A DNA stretch of 5,726 bases from an uncultured Pseudomonadota bacterium (GCA_937907595.1 CALCXL010000528.1:1-5726), one strand, 5' to 3'; shown: positions 1 through 5,726, counted from the stretch's first letter. Notes: a model not told the origin generated them from the letters alone. Numbers and translations: made by a program.

Positions 1-1
1 T

Positions 2-1096
2 CCTGGCCAGCGTGGCGGCGCTCCCGCGGTGCCCCCCGGCCCGCCCTTGCCCCCCCGTCCTCCGACGGGCCAGTCGGCCGCCGTCGTGCCGCCGACCGTG
101 CCCCGCCGCGCGCCCGGAGCCCCCGCGAGGGGAGCCAGCTCGGCCACGCAGTCGGTGTCCGCCTCGGCGCCCGCCGCGGGCGGCGCCAGCTCGGTGCTCG
201 GCACGGTCGCGGTCCTGGGCCTGCTGGGTCTGGCCGGCCTGCTGGTCACCCCCTTCCTGGAAGCGCCGATCAGCTCCATCGCGTTCGGTCTGGCGGGCTT
301 CGGCCTCGCCGGCTGCATGCTGCTGGCGCTGATCACCGAGCGGGGCGCCAAGCCCGGCCGCGCCCCCATCGCCCTCATCGTCGCGCTGCTGCTGGCCGGC
401 CTGGTCTTCGGCGTGCACTTCATGCGCGGGATGGAGGCGGAGCCGGTGGTGAACGCGCCCGCGCTGCCGCCCGTGCAGCCGCCGCCCCGGCCTGAGCCGG
501 AGCTGCCCCCCGACCTGCCCGATGAGGAGCTCGAGGAGCCGGAGCTGGGCGACGAGGAGCTCGAGGGTGAGCCGGAGCTGAGCGCCGCGGAGGCTGAGGA
601 GCTCAAGCGCTTCAGCGACGCGGAGGTTGGCGGCCTGGGTCGCGCCCCCGCCGCCACGCCCACGCCCCGCAGCACCCCCGAGCCCCGCCGCCTGGTGGAG
701 CCTGAGGCCACGCCGCGTCCCCGTGCCACGCCGGAGCCCACCCCCACGCCCCGCGCGTCGGGTCCCGAGCGCGCGGCGCCCCGGGCCCCGGAGGAGGCGG
801 AGACCAAGACGGCGACGGGCCCCAGCCGCTTCGTGATCGACACGATCATGAAGAACAACGCCACGATCATCCGCTGCCTCAAGGTCGAGCAGGCCCGCGG
901 CGCGGACCTGAGCGGCAAGATCTACGTCAAGTTCAGCATCTCGCCCGACGGCACCGTGAGCCGCTCGCGGGTGACCACCTCGCGCTTCGCCGGCACGGCG
1001 CTGGATACGTGCATCAGCAACGAGGTCAACTCGCTGAAGTTCCCGCCCTACGAGGGCAAGAGCAAGTCGATCACCTACCCGCTGATCGTCGAATAG
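2..1096 (+). CDS. AgmX/PglI-type C-terminal domain membrane protein (5' end outside window)
   Basis: The frame is open to the left edge of the window, so the start is missing. The GTG at 29 has no ribosome binding site and is an unlikely start. The visible 364 residues begin with a Pro/Ala-rich linker (1-60). Three hydrophobic segments follow, at about 64-84, 92-112 and 121-140. Next come an acidic Glu/Asp/Pro stretch (about 165-205) and a Pro/Thr/Arg-rich linker (about 215-262). The C-terminal domain (about 274-364) has the family pattern: an Ile-rich helix ending at Cys292, a 'GKIYVKFSISPDGTV' strand-turn, a second Cys at 337, then FPPY and a final strand YPLIVE. This matches the TonB-like AgmX/PglI domain common in myxobacteria. 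Family members often carry an N-terminal zinc ribbon or GYF domain; that part is not visible. The C-terminal domain would lie in the periplasm, and the two cysteines could form a disulfide. Such proteins couple inner-membrane machines to the envelope, but the specific role here is unknown. The stop is 30 nt before the next gene, suggesting one transcript. Confidence 0.82.
   Translation, partial: PGQRGGAPAVPPGPPLPPRPPTGQSAAVVPPTVPRRAPGAPARGASSATQSVSASAPAAGGASSVLGTVAVLGLLGLAGLLVTPFLEAPISSIAFGLAGFGLAGCMLLALITERGAKPGRAPIALIVALLLAGLVFGVHFMRGMEAEPVVNAPALPPVQPPPRPEPELPPDLPDEELEEPELGDEELEGEPELSAAEAEELKRFSDAEVGGLGRAPAATPTPRSTPEPRRLVEPEATPRPRATPEPTPTPRASGPERAAPRAPEEAETKTATGPSRFVIDTIMKNNATIIRCLKVEQARGADLSGKIYVKFSISPDGTVSRSRVTTSRFAGTALDTCISNEVNSLKFPPYEGKSKSITYPLIVE
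521..583 (+). repeat. Imperfect tandem repeat encoding an acidic linker
   Basis: Two adjacent near-copies lie within the AgmX-like gene, at 521-550 (30 nt) and 551-583 (33 nt). They share the core GAGGAGCTCGAGG and end in CCGGAGCTG. They encode DEELEEPELG and DEELEGEPELS. The second copy has a 3-nt insertion, so the frame is kept. This looks like a local duplication that lengthened the acidic periplasmic linker. Confidence 0.6.
655..753 (+). repeat. Degenerate Pro-Thr/Pro-Glu coding repeat
   Basis: This is a low-complexity stretch of CCACGCC and CCCGAGCC-like units. It encodes alternating TPTPR, TPEPR, ATPRPR and TPEPTPTPR segments in the linker before the C-terminal domain of the AgmX-like protein. 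Pro/Thr/Arg-rich linkers of this kind are typical of TonB-like proteins that span the periplasm in an extended form. The units are irregular, so no exact period is claimed. Confidence 0.5.
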
Positions 1097-1126
1097 GCCG
1101 CCCCCCCGCGGGCCCCCGGAGGCTGG

Positions 1127-2038
1127 ATGGATCCTTCGGTCGTGCGCCTGATCCGCACCGCCGCTGACGCCGTCGACCCACGTTCCCTGCCGGCAGTGCC
1201 GCGCGCGAACCGGGTCTTGATGGCCGAGCCGACCTTCTACGACGTGGCCAACGTCGAGAACCCGCACATGGAGGAGAACATCGGCCGCGTGGACCGCTTC
1301 GCCGCGCGTCGGCAGTGGCGGGATCTGCTGCGCCACTACCAGCGGTTGGGGGTGCAGGTGACGGTGGTGCCCGGACAGCCCCTGCTGCCCGACCTCGTCT
1401 TCACGGCCAACCAGGTGCTGCCGGTGCCTCCGGGCTTGATGGGGGAGGGCGCCGGCGGCATCCGCTCGATCATGAAGTCGGCGCACCGCGAGCCGGAGGT
1501 GGCCCACATCGTCTCCGCCCTGGAGGCCCAGGGCCTGATCATCGAGTCCCTCAACCCCTACGAGGTCGCCCGCTTCGAGGGCACGGGGGACGGGATCTGG
1601 CACCCCGGCCGCGCCCTGCTGTACGGCGGCGTCGGCGATCGAAGCTGCGAGGAGGCCTGGCTGCGCGTCGGCGCCATGACCGGGGCCCCGGTCGCGCTGC
1701 TCAAGCTGGTGGACCCGCGCTTCTACCACCTGGACACCTGCCTCAGCGTCATCGACGAGCGGACCGCGGTCATCGTGCCCCACGCCTTCGATCTGGACGC
1801 CCTGGGCATCCTGCGCACCCAGTTCGAGCGGCTGCTGGAGGTGTCGGTGGACGACGCCATGAAGATGTTCTGCAACGGACACAGCCCCGACGGCCGCCAC
1901 TACATCGTCCAGCCGGGCGCCGAGGCCGCCGACGACCTGCGCGCCCTGGGCGTGGAGGTGGTGGAGGTGGAGACCGGCGAGTTCCTGAGGTCGGGCGGCT
2001 CGGTCTTCTGCATGAAGCTGCACTACTGGGCGGCATGA
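1127..2038 (+). CDS. DDAH/amidinotransferase-family hydrolase (pentein superfamily)
   Basis: The 303-aa protein is complete, with an ATG start and GGAGG at 1118-1122, 4 nt upstream. It has no signal peptide, so it should be cytoplasmic. The N-terminal family signature runs from about residue 32 (AEPTFYDV, then ENPHM at 44-48). Catalytic motifs follow in the expected order: PDLVFTAN with Asp89, FEGTGDG with Glu151, FYHLDTCLS with His201 and Asp203, and GGSVFCMKLH with Cys295 near the C-terminus. This Asp-Glu-His-Cys set and order is that of dimethylarginine dimethylaminohydrolase, arginine deiminase and glycine amidinotransferase relatives, which attack a guanidinium (or ureido) carbon through a covalent Cys intermediate. 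Length fits the roughly 300-aa bacterial DDAH-like group. The substrate cannot be read from sequence: methylarginine, arginine, citrulline or another guanidino compound are all possible. The gene follows the AgmX-like gene by 30 nt and precedes a second, distantly related guanidino enzyme, the PAD lipoprotein. Confidence 0.88.
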   Translation: MDPSVVRLIRTAADAVDPRSLPAVPRANRVLMAEPTFYDVANVENPHMEENIGRVDRFAARRQWRDLLRHYQRLGVQVTVVPGQPLLPDLVFTANQVLPVPPGLMGEGAGGIRSIMKSAHREPEVAHIVSALEAQGLIIESLNPYEVARFEGTGDGIWHPGRALLYGGVGDRSCEEAWLRVGAMTGAPVALLKLVDPRFYHLDTCLSVIDERTAVIVPHAFDLDALGILRTQFERLLEVSVDDAMKMFCNGHSPDGRHYIVQPGAEAADDLRALGVEVVEVETGEFLRSGGSVFCMKLHYWAA

Positions 2039-2053
2039 GCTCGCCGTCGAGCT
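2038..2053 (+). terminator. Small hairpin at the end of the DDAH-like gene (weak terminator candidate)
   Basis: A perfect 6-bp inverted repeat, AGCTCG and CGAGCT, flanks a 4-nt CCGT loop. It begins on the last base of the DDAH-like stop codon. No T-run follows (the next bases are GAACCCC), so a classical intrinsic terminator is not supported. It could stabilise the 3' end of the mRNA or be chance in GC-rich DNA. Confidence 0.22.
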
Positions 2054-2110
2054 GAACCCCAGATTGCCCGGGTGCTTTGCAGGGTCTCACCACAACCTTG
2101 ACCGAATCAT

Positions 2111-2141
2111 GTCCAGCCGCGGCCGGACCGGGTGGTAGATT
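2111..2141 (+). promoter_or_regulatory. Palindrome plus -10-like element upstream of the PAD gene
   Basis: GTCCAGCCGCGGCCGGAC at 2111-2128 is an 18-bp palindrome with one mismatched pair (A2115/C2124) centred on CCGCGG. Eight bases further on is TAGATT at 2136-2141, a possible -10 hexamer, 54 nt before the PAD start codon. A TTGACC at 2098-2103 resembles a -35 box, but it is 32 nt from TAGATT, too far for a standard sigma-70 promoter. The region may be an operator overlapping a promoter, which would give the PAD-HEAT pair its own transcription start. This rests on pattern alone. Confidence 0.25.
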
Positions 2142-2181
2142 CCGCCCCTTCGCTCCCGGGCTCCCGCCCGCGAACGCCACC

Positions 2182-2188
2182 GAGAGGA
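2182..2188 (+). promoter_or_regulatory. Ribosome binding site supporting a TTG start for PAD
   Basis: GAGAGGA lies 7 nt before the TTG at 2196. This decides the start. In this frame an upstream TAG at 2136-2138 closes the frame, and no ATG or GTG occurs between it and 2196. The next in-frame ATG (2529) would remove the lipoprotein signal and the first calcium motif. Confidence 0.6.
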
Positions 2189-2195
2189 CCGACTC

Positions 2196-3935
2196 TTGAC
2201 CCGATCCATCACCGCCCTGGCGGCCGCAGCGGCCCTGTTGGCGGGTTGCCCCAGCACCGACCCCGAGGGCGGGGACCCAAACGCCCCCCCCAACGTTGAC
2301 GGCAAGCCCCTCATCAGCCTCGGCGATGCGTACGGCGAGGACGCGGCCAAGACCTTCCCGGGGCTGGCCACGCTGCCGAACCTGGACGACGACAACAGCA
2401 ACGGCACCCCCGACTGGCTGGACAACGAAGCCGGCGATCTGGTGGCGGAGGACAACGACCTGGCCACGTTCGTGGTGCCGGCGTCGGTCTGGACGGACCT
2501 GGCCGACGGGCGCAGCTACCGGCTGAACATGCACGGTGAGGTCCGCAACTTCCGCATCTGGCACGACGGCGAGATCGTGCTGGGGGCCGTCGACGGGGAC
2601 GACCTGGAGACCTGGACCCTGCCCACCAGCACCGAGGACCTGAGCTTCCAGGTGGAGGCCCGCTCCATGCTGTCCCAGGCCTGGGTCGCGCTGGAGCAGA
2701 TGGAGGGAGACGAGTCCGTCGACAACGACTGGACCTTCCTGACCGCGTCCCCCCTCATCCTCAACCACCACCTGCAGCAGACGGAGATGGTCTGGGTGGT
2801 GGACATCCCGGCCAGCGGCAGCAGCTGGATCTCGCGCTTCTACAACAACGAGCACATGATCGACACGTACGCCGACGTGCTCGGCGACCAGTTCACGCCC
2901 GTGCCCGGCAACCAGTACCAGGGCGACGTGTGGATCCAGGACGAGATCCAGATCGGCTGGATGAACTCCCCGGACGCGCGCACGGATCTGGTCATCGACT
3001 CCATCCGCGACCGCGGCCTGGACGACTTCCCCGAGGACGGCATCGTCGGCAGCAACAGCGGCATCGGGCCCGACGTCGTCAACGAGACCTGGGGCAACCC
3101 CCAGCAGGCCAACTCCTTGGACTCCTTCGGGAACCTGGAGATCAGCCCGCCGGTCACGGTCGACGGCGTGGAGTACCCCTTCGGCCGCATCTACTTCGGC
3201 GGCGACTCCAACCGCTACCCCACCCGCGACCTGACGGACTTCCTGGCCGAGCAGCGCATCCAGAAGCCCTTCATGCCGAACACGGCGTGGCTCTGCGTGG
3301 GCCACATCGACGAGGTCACCTCCACGGTGCCCGACCCCAGCAGCGACATCGGCTTCAAGTTCGTCATCGGCGACATCCCCTCCGCCTACAAGATCCTGGA
3401 GGCCCAGGACGAGGCCATGGACCTGCCGCGCTACGCCCGGGGCAGCAACGAGTTCGGCCACGGCATGGCCACCGTCGGCGCCATCGTGAACAACAACGCC
3501 CTGCGCATGGAGAACGAGGAGATCCAGGAGGACATCCTGGACCCCATGGCCGAGCAGTTCATGGAGGAGCTCAACCTGACCGAGGACGACATCCTGCGCA
3601 TGCCCAGCCTCTTCGAGTCGCTGCCCGGCTGCGGCAACGCCGCCCTCATCCCCGGCATGGTCAACCTGATCGTCACCAACCGCGGCGAGCAGACCGACGT
3701 GTTCCTGGCCGACCCTTTCACCCGGGACAGCGACGACCCCACCGTGGGGCAGGACGAGGACCCGGTCATCGCCCACGTCATCGACATGATGCCGAACACC
3801 CTGGATCTGCACTTCGTGGACAACTGGGCCGTCTATCACATGCAGCTGGGCGAGGTTCACTGCGGCACCAACATGATGCGCACGCCGGAGGCCGACTGGT
3901 GGTCGGTGGCCGGTCACCTGCTGGAAGGGGAGTGA
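2196..3935 (+). CDS. Lipoprotein protein-arginine deiminase, animal PAD type
   Basis: The product (579 aa, TTG start) should convert peptidyl-arginine to citrulline, probably with calcium, in the cell envelope. Residues 1-18 form a lipoprotein signal with lipobox L15-A-G-C18, followed by a Pro/Asp/Gly linker. Residues about 60-200 resemble the PAD middle domain, including an Asp/Asn-rich calcium-type motif (N62, D64, D66, D73, D76, D88). The catalytic domain (about 200-575) is strikingly like vertebrate PADs: WIQDE (Asp249), IRDRGLDDFP (Arg271, Arg273), LDSFGNLEISPPV, VGHIDE (His370, Asp372) and GEVHCGTN (Cys556). These match human PAD4 D350, R372, R374, H471, D473 and C645 as I recall them. 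The Asp-to-His spacing is 121 residues in both. About 12 extra residues lie between Asp372 and Cys556. The animal N-terminal PAD domain seems absent, with only a short linker before the middle domain. This is not the Porphyromonas PPAD type, which is agmatine-deiminase-like. The next gene starts 2 nt downstream. Family assignment is very secure; substrates are unknown. Confidence 0.95.
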   Translation: MTRSITALAAAAALLAGCPSTDPEGGDPNAPPNVDGKPLISLGDAYGEDAAKTFPGLATLPNLDDDNSNGTPDWLDNEAGDLVAEDNDLATFVVPASVWTDLADGRSYRLNMHGEVRNFRIWHDGEIVLGAVDGDDLETWTLPTSTEDLSFQVEARSMLSQAWVALEQMEGDESVDNDWTFLTASPLILNHHLQQTEMVWVVDIPASGSSWISRFYNNEHMIDTYADVLGDQFTPVPGNQYQGDVWIQDEIQIGWMNSPDARTDLVIDSIRDRGLDDFPEDGIVGSNSGIGPDVVNETWGNPQQANSLDSFGNLEISPPVTVDGVEYPFGRIYFGGDSNRYPTRDLTDFLAEQRIQKPFMPNTAWLCVGHIDEVTSTVPDPSSDIGFKFVIGDIPSAYKILEAQDEAMDLPRYARGSNEFGHGMATVGAIVNNNALRMENEEIQEDILDPMAEQFMEELNLTEDDILRMPSLFESLPGCGNAALIPGMVNLIVTNRGEQTDVFLADPFTRDSDDPTVGQDEDPVIAHVIDMMPNTLDLHFVDNWAVYHMQLGEVHCGTNMMRTPEADWWSVAGHLLEGE

Positions 3936-3937
3936 TC

Positions 3938-4831
3938 ATGACCAACTCTCGATGGATCCTGGTCGCCCTGAGCCTCTCTCTGGCCCCCCCCGCCTTCGCC
4001 GGCGATCTGGCCGGGCGCCTGCTCGCCGTGGACGCGTCGACCGACTACCTGGCCCTGCGCGACGACCTCGTGCTGGACGCCGATCTGAGCGACGACGCCC
4101 TGGCCGACATGGCCAACCACCCCGACTGGCGGGTCCGTCAGCAGGCCGCGGTCGCCCTGGGCTGGCGGCACGATCCGGCGCTCTTCGCCGCGGTGATGCA
4201 GGCCGAGCCCATCCGGGACCGCGCTCAGCGCCTGCGCTGGTACGACGACGCCTTCGCCGACCCGGCCGCCTTCCCGGCGATCCTCGAGCGCTTCATGCAC
4301 CGCGGGGAGCCCCTGCAGGTCCGTGAGGGCCTGTTCGCGGCGCTCGTGGAGCGATCGGACTCCTGGGCGGAGGTCGCGCGCGGCCTGTTCGCGCAGGAGG
4401 AGGAGCCTTCCCTTCGCGTGGTGATGGTGGGCTCCATGCGCAAGGCCCAGGACGCCGCCACGGCCCTGGACCTGCTGCGTCTGGGCCTGCTGGACGCCGA
4501 TCCGACGGTGCGCGCGGAGGCCGCGGTCTCCTCGGGCTGGAGGGCCGACGGCGCCCTGCTGGCCCCCGAGCTGCTCTCGGCCCTGGCCGACGATCAGGTC
4601 CAGCCCCGCGCCATGGCCGCCCGCGCCCTGGGCTGGTTGGCGGTGCCGGAGGCCACGGAGCCCCTGTCCGCCTTGCTGATCGACGCCGCCCCCGACGTGC
4701 GCTTGCACGCCCTGCGCTCCCTGCGCCGCCTGGACGTCAAGCAGGCCAAGGCGCTCACCGCCCTGCCGCGCCTGCTGCAGGATCCCGACCCCCGCGTGGT
4801 CAAGCAGGCCCAGAAGATCGTCGCCGAGTAG
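3938..4831 (+). CDS. Exported HEAT-repeat protein coupled to PAD
   Basis: This 297-aa protein starts at ATG 3938, 2 nt after the PAD stop, with GGGGAG at 3927-3932 inside the end of the PAD gene. An in-frame GTG at 3932 overlapping the PAD stop is a less likely start. A Sec signal peptide is clear: R5, a hydrophobic core (about 7-16), then AFA with cleavage after Ala21. The mature part is all-helical and made of HEAT-like (PBS-lyase type) repeats. Recognisable units include HPDWRVRQQAAVALGW (61-76), DADPTVRAEAAVSSGW (186-201), QVQPRAMAARALGWL (220-234), AAPDVRLHALRSLRRL (250-265) and DPDPRVVKQAQKIVAE (282-297), with weaker units between. HEAT arrays bind proteins, and no catalytic motif is seen. 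The tight coupling and shared export suggest that it binds, presents substrates to, or controls the PAD; this is inference. A general periplasmic scaffold is the alternative. Confidence 0.85.
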   Translation: MTNSRWILVALSLSLAPPAFAGDLAGRLLAVDASTDYLALRDDLVLDADLSDDALADMANHPDWRVRQQAAVALGWRHDPALFAAVMQAEPIRDRAQRLRWYDDAFADPAAFPAILERFMHRGEPLQVREGLFAALVERSDSWAEVARGLFAQEEEPSLRVVMVGSMRKAQDAATALDLLRLGLLDADPTVRAEAAVSSGWRADGALLAPELLSALADDQVQPRAMAARALGWLAVPEATEPLSALLIDAAPDVRLHALRSLRRLDVKQAKALTALPRLLQDPDPRVVKQAQKIVAE

Positions 4832-4851
4832 GGACCGGCAGCCCGGGACTG

Positions 4852-4865
4852 CGCCCTCGGGGGCG
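4852..4865 (+). terminator. Short GC hairpin after the HEAT gene (weak terminator candidate)
   Basis: CGCCC and GGGCG form a 5-bp stem around a TCGG loop, 20 nt after the HEAT gene stop. An overlapping alternative pairing (GCAG at 4838-4841 with CTGC at 4849-4852) also exists. No T-run follows. The position suits the end of the PAD-HEAT transcript, but such stems arise easily in this base composition. Confidence 0.2.
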
Positions 4866-4890
4866 AACGCGACCCGATCCGAACAAAGGC

Positions 4891-4913
4891 TTGCCAGCCC
4901 GGCCGGCTATGCT
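4891..4913 (+). promoter_or_regulatory. Possible promoter/operator before the beta-helix gene
   Basis: TTGCCA at 4891-4896 and TATGCT at 4908-4913 resemble -35 and -10 hexamers, but their 11-nt spacing is too short for a standard sigma-70 promoter. Between them lies CCAGCCCGGCCGG (4894-4906), which contains an AGCC/GGCT inverted repeat (4896-4908) and closely resembles the palindrome core upstream of the PAD gene. TATGCT is 36 nt from the start codon, a plausible leader length. Confidence 0.25.
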
Positions 4914-4949
4914 TCTCGTGGGCCCCGAGTGGGAGCCCGCGGAGGTGCA

Positions 4950-5726
4950 ATGCGCCGGCTCGTGATCCTGTTCGCCCTCTTGCTCCTCCCGGCCTCGGCT
5001 TCGGCGGCCACCTGGACCGTCAACAGCCTCAGCGGCCTGCGGGACTTCTCCTGCGGCGCCTCCGCGGGGCAGTGCACGATCCGCGACGCGCTGTGGGAAG
5101 CCGCCGACGGGGACACGATCAACTTCGACTTCTCGGCGGAGGTCGGCCCCCTGATCATCTCGCCGGTCTTCGCGGCGATCAGCGTCACCAACAGCGATCT
5201 GCTCATCGACGGCTTCGACTGCACGGGCTGCGGCACCGTCACGCGCAACACCAACGACCCCGCCGACGGCCTGAACCTGCAGGTCGCCATCGCCCTCGAC
5301 GGCGGCAGCATGTTCTTCGCCGACGCGCCGATCCGCATCACGGGCGACCGCGTGGAGGTCCGCGGCTTCAACATCCGCGGAGCGGGGGGCTCGGGCGTCT
5401 ACATCGACGCCGACGGGGTGCAGGTCACCGAGTGCCTCATCGGCACCAACCTCGACGGCACCGCGCCCGACGGCAACGCGGCCTACGGCGTGCACGTGGA
5501 CGGCGACGACGACGTGATCGTCGGCCCCTGGAACGTCATCTCCGGCAACGGCGCGGGCGGCATCTTCGTGGACGGGTCCGGGCCCGACGACGGCCAGATC
5601 ATCGGCAACCTCATCGGCACGTCCATCACGGCGGCCACGGCCATGGGCAACGGCGGCGACGGCATCACCGCCATCAGCTCGTCCTCCAACGTGCAGGACG
5701 GCTGGATCGTGGGCGGCGCGGCGGAG
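4950..5726 (+). CDS. Secreted parallel beta-helix protein (3' end outside window)
   Basis: The frame opens at ATG 4950, with GGAGG at 4941-4945, 4 nt upstream, and stays open to the window end (259 residues seen). The start MRRLVILFALLLLPASASA is a Sec signal peptide with cleavage near residues 19-20. Residues 42-51 (CTIRDALWEA) resemble the CSLREA-type motif (C-T/S-L-R-E-A) found at the N-terminus of many secreted repeat proteins. From about 126 onward there are short strands and turns typical of a right-handed parallel beta-helix: RVEVRGFNIRG, GVQVTECLIGTNLDGTAPDGN, NVISGNGAGGIFVDG, GQIIGNLIGT and AMGNGGDGIT. The 'N-x-I-G-T...G...GN' coil pattern is common in large bacterial surface proteins. 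Cysteines at 35, 42, 91 and 94 could form disulfides outside the cytoplasm. No enzyme motif (such as a pectate lyase site) is visible in this part. The C-terminus, which might hold a sorting or anchor domain, is missing. Confidence 0.82.
   Translation, partial: MRRLVILFALLLLPASASAATWTVNSLSGLRDFSCGASAGQCTIRDALWEAADGDTINFDFSAEVGPLIISPVFAAISVTNSDLLIDGFDCTGCGTVTRNTNDPADGLNLQVAIALDGGSMFFADAPIRITGDRVEVRGFNIRGAGGSGVYIDADGVQVTECLIGTNLDGTAPDGNAAYGVHVDGDDDVIVGPWNVISGNGAGGIFVDGSGPDDGQIIGNLIGTSITAATAMGNGGDGITAISSSSNVQDGWIVGGAAE

Noticed and set aside
29..31. GTG at 29 as the true start of the AgmX-like gene
   Set aside because: No Shine-Dalgarno sequence precedes it, the frame stays open to the window edge, and the family usually has further N-terminal modules.
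1315..2055. Plus-strand overlapping frame inside the DDAH-like gene
   Set aside because: Composition is Gly/Arg/Pro/Ala-rich with no recognisable fold; the overlapping frame carries the full DDAH catalytic motif set.
2098..2141. TTGACC (2098) paired with TAGATT (2136) as a sigma-70 promoter
   Set aside because: The 32-nt spacing is far from the usual 16-18 nt. The hexamers are only mentioned as separate weak elements.
1770..3917. 715-codon open frame on the minus strand opposite the PAD gene
   Set aside because: It is the mirror of a strongly GC-biased coding strand. Its product is an implausible Val/Gly/His/Asp/Gln-rich sequence without domains, while the plus strand encodes an unmistakable PAD.
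2930..3937. Long upstream extension of the HEAT gene frame through the PAD gene
   Set aside because: The extension encodes Arg/His/Pro/Gly-rich nonsense overlapping the PAD gene. The real start is the ATG at 3938, with a ribosome binding site and a signal peptide.
3914..4708. Minus-strand frame opposite the HEAT gene
   Set aside because: Gln/Gly/His/Arg-rich shadow of biased codons; the plus strand has a signal peptide and clear HEAT repeats.
4800..5495. Minus-strand frame opposite the beta-helix gene
   Set aside because: Low-complexity Ala/Val/Asp/Arg product; the plus strand shows a start with GGAGG, a signal peptide and beta-helix coils.

Overview
The window is very GC-rich (strong G/C bias at third codon positions) and all five genes run on the + strand. 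It reads as ordinary chromosome from a Gram-negative, deltaproteobacterial-type organism, most likely Myxococcota or a relative. The main taxonomic hint is the AgmX/PglI-type C-terminal domain in the first gene, a domain typical of that group. A lipoprotein, a secreted HEAT-repeat protein and a secreted beta-helix protein fit this picture. No RNA genes, CRISPR arrays, insertion sequences or phage genes are visible.

Layout. (1) 2-1096 is the 3' part of a membrane protein with three transmembrane segments, an acidic and Pro/Thr-rich periplasmic linker and a TonB-like AgmX/PglI C-terminal domain. (2) 1127-2038 is a complete DDAH/amidinotransferase-family hydrolase with its catalytic Asp, Glu, His and Cys. 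(3) 2039-2195 is a gap with a small hairpin and a near-perfect 18-bp palindrome. (4) 2196-3935 is the highlight: a complete lipoprotein that is an animal-type (calcium-dependent, PF03068-type) protein-arginine deiminase, with all four catalytic residues and most calcium and substrate contacts recognisable. (5) 3938-4831 encodes an exported HEAT-repeat protein and begins 2 nt after the PAD stop codon, so the two are almost certainly co-translated. (6) 4832-4949 is a gap with a motif related to the one upstream of the PAD gene. (7) 4950 to the window end is the 5' part of a secreted parallel beta-helix protein.

How the genes may work together. The PAD would convert arginines in exported proteins to citrulline at the cell envelope. 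The HEAT-repeat protein, exported to the same side of the membrane and translationally coupled, is the obvious candidate partner, scaffold or regulator. The upstream gene encodes a second guanidino-group enzyme of the same pentein fold superfamily. It lacks a signal peptide, so it would act on small guanidino or ureido compounds in the cytoplasm. A citrulline/arginine-centred functional link between the two is inference. The flanking AgmX-like and beta-helix genes may simply be neighbours.
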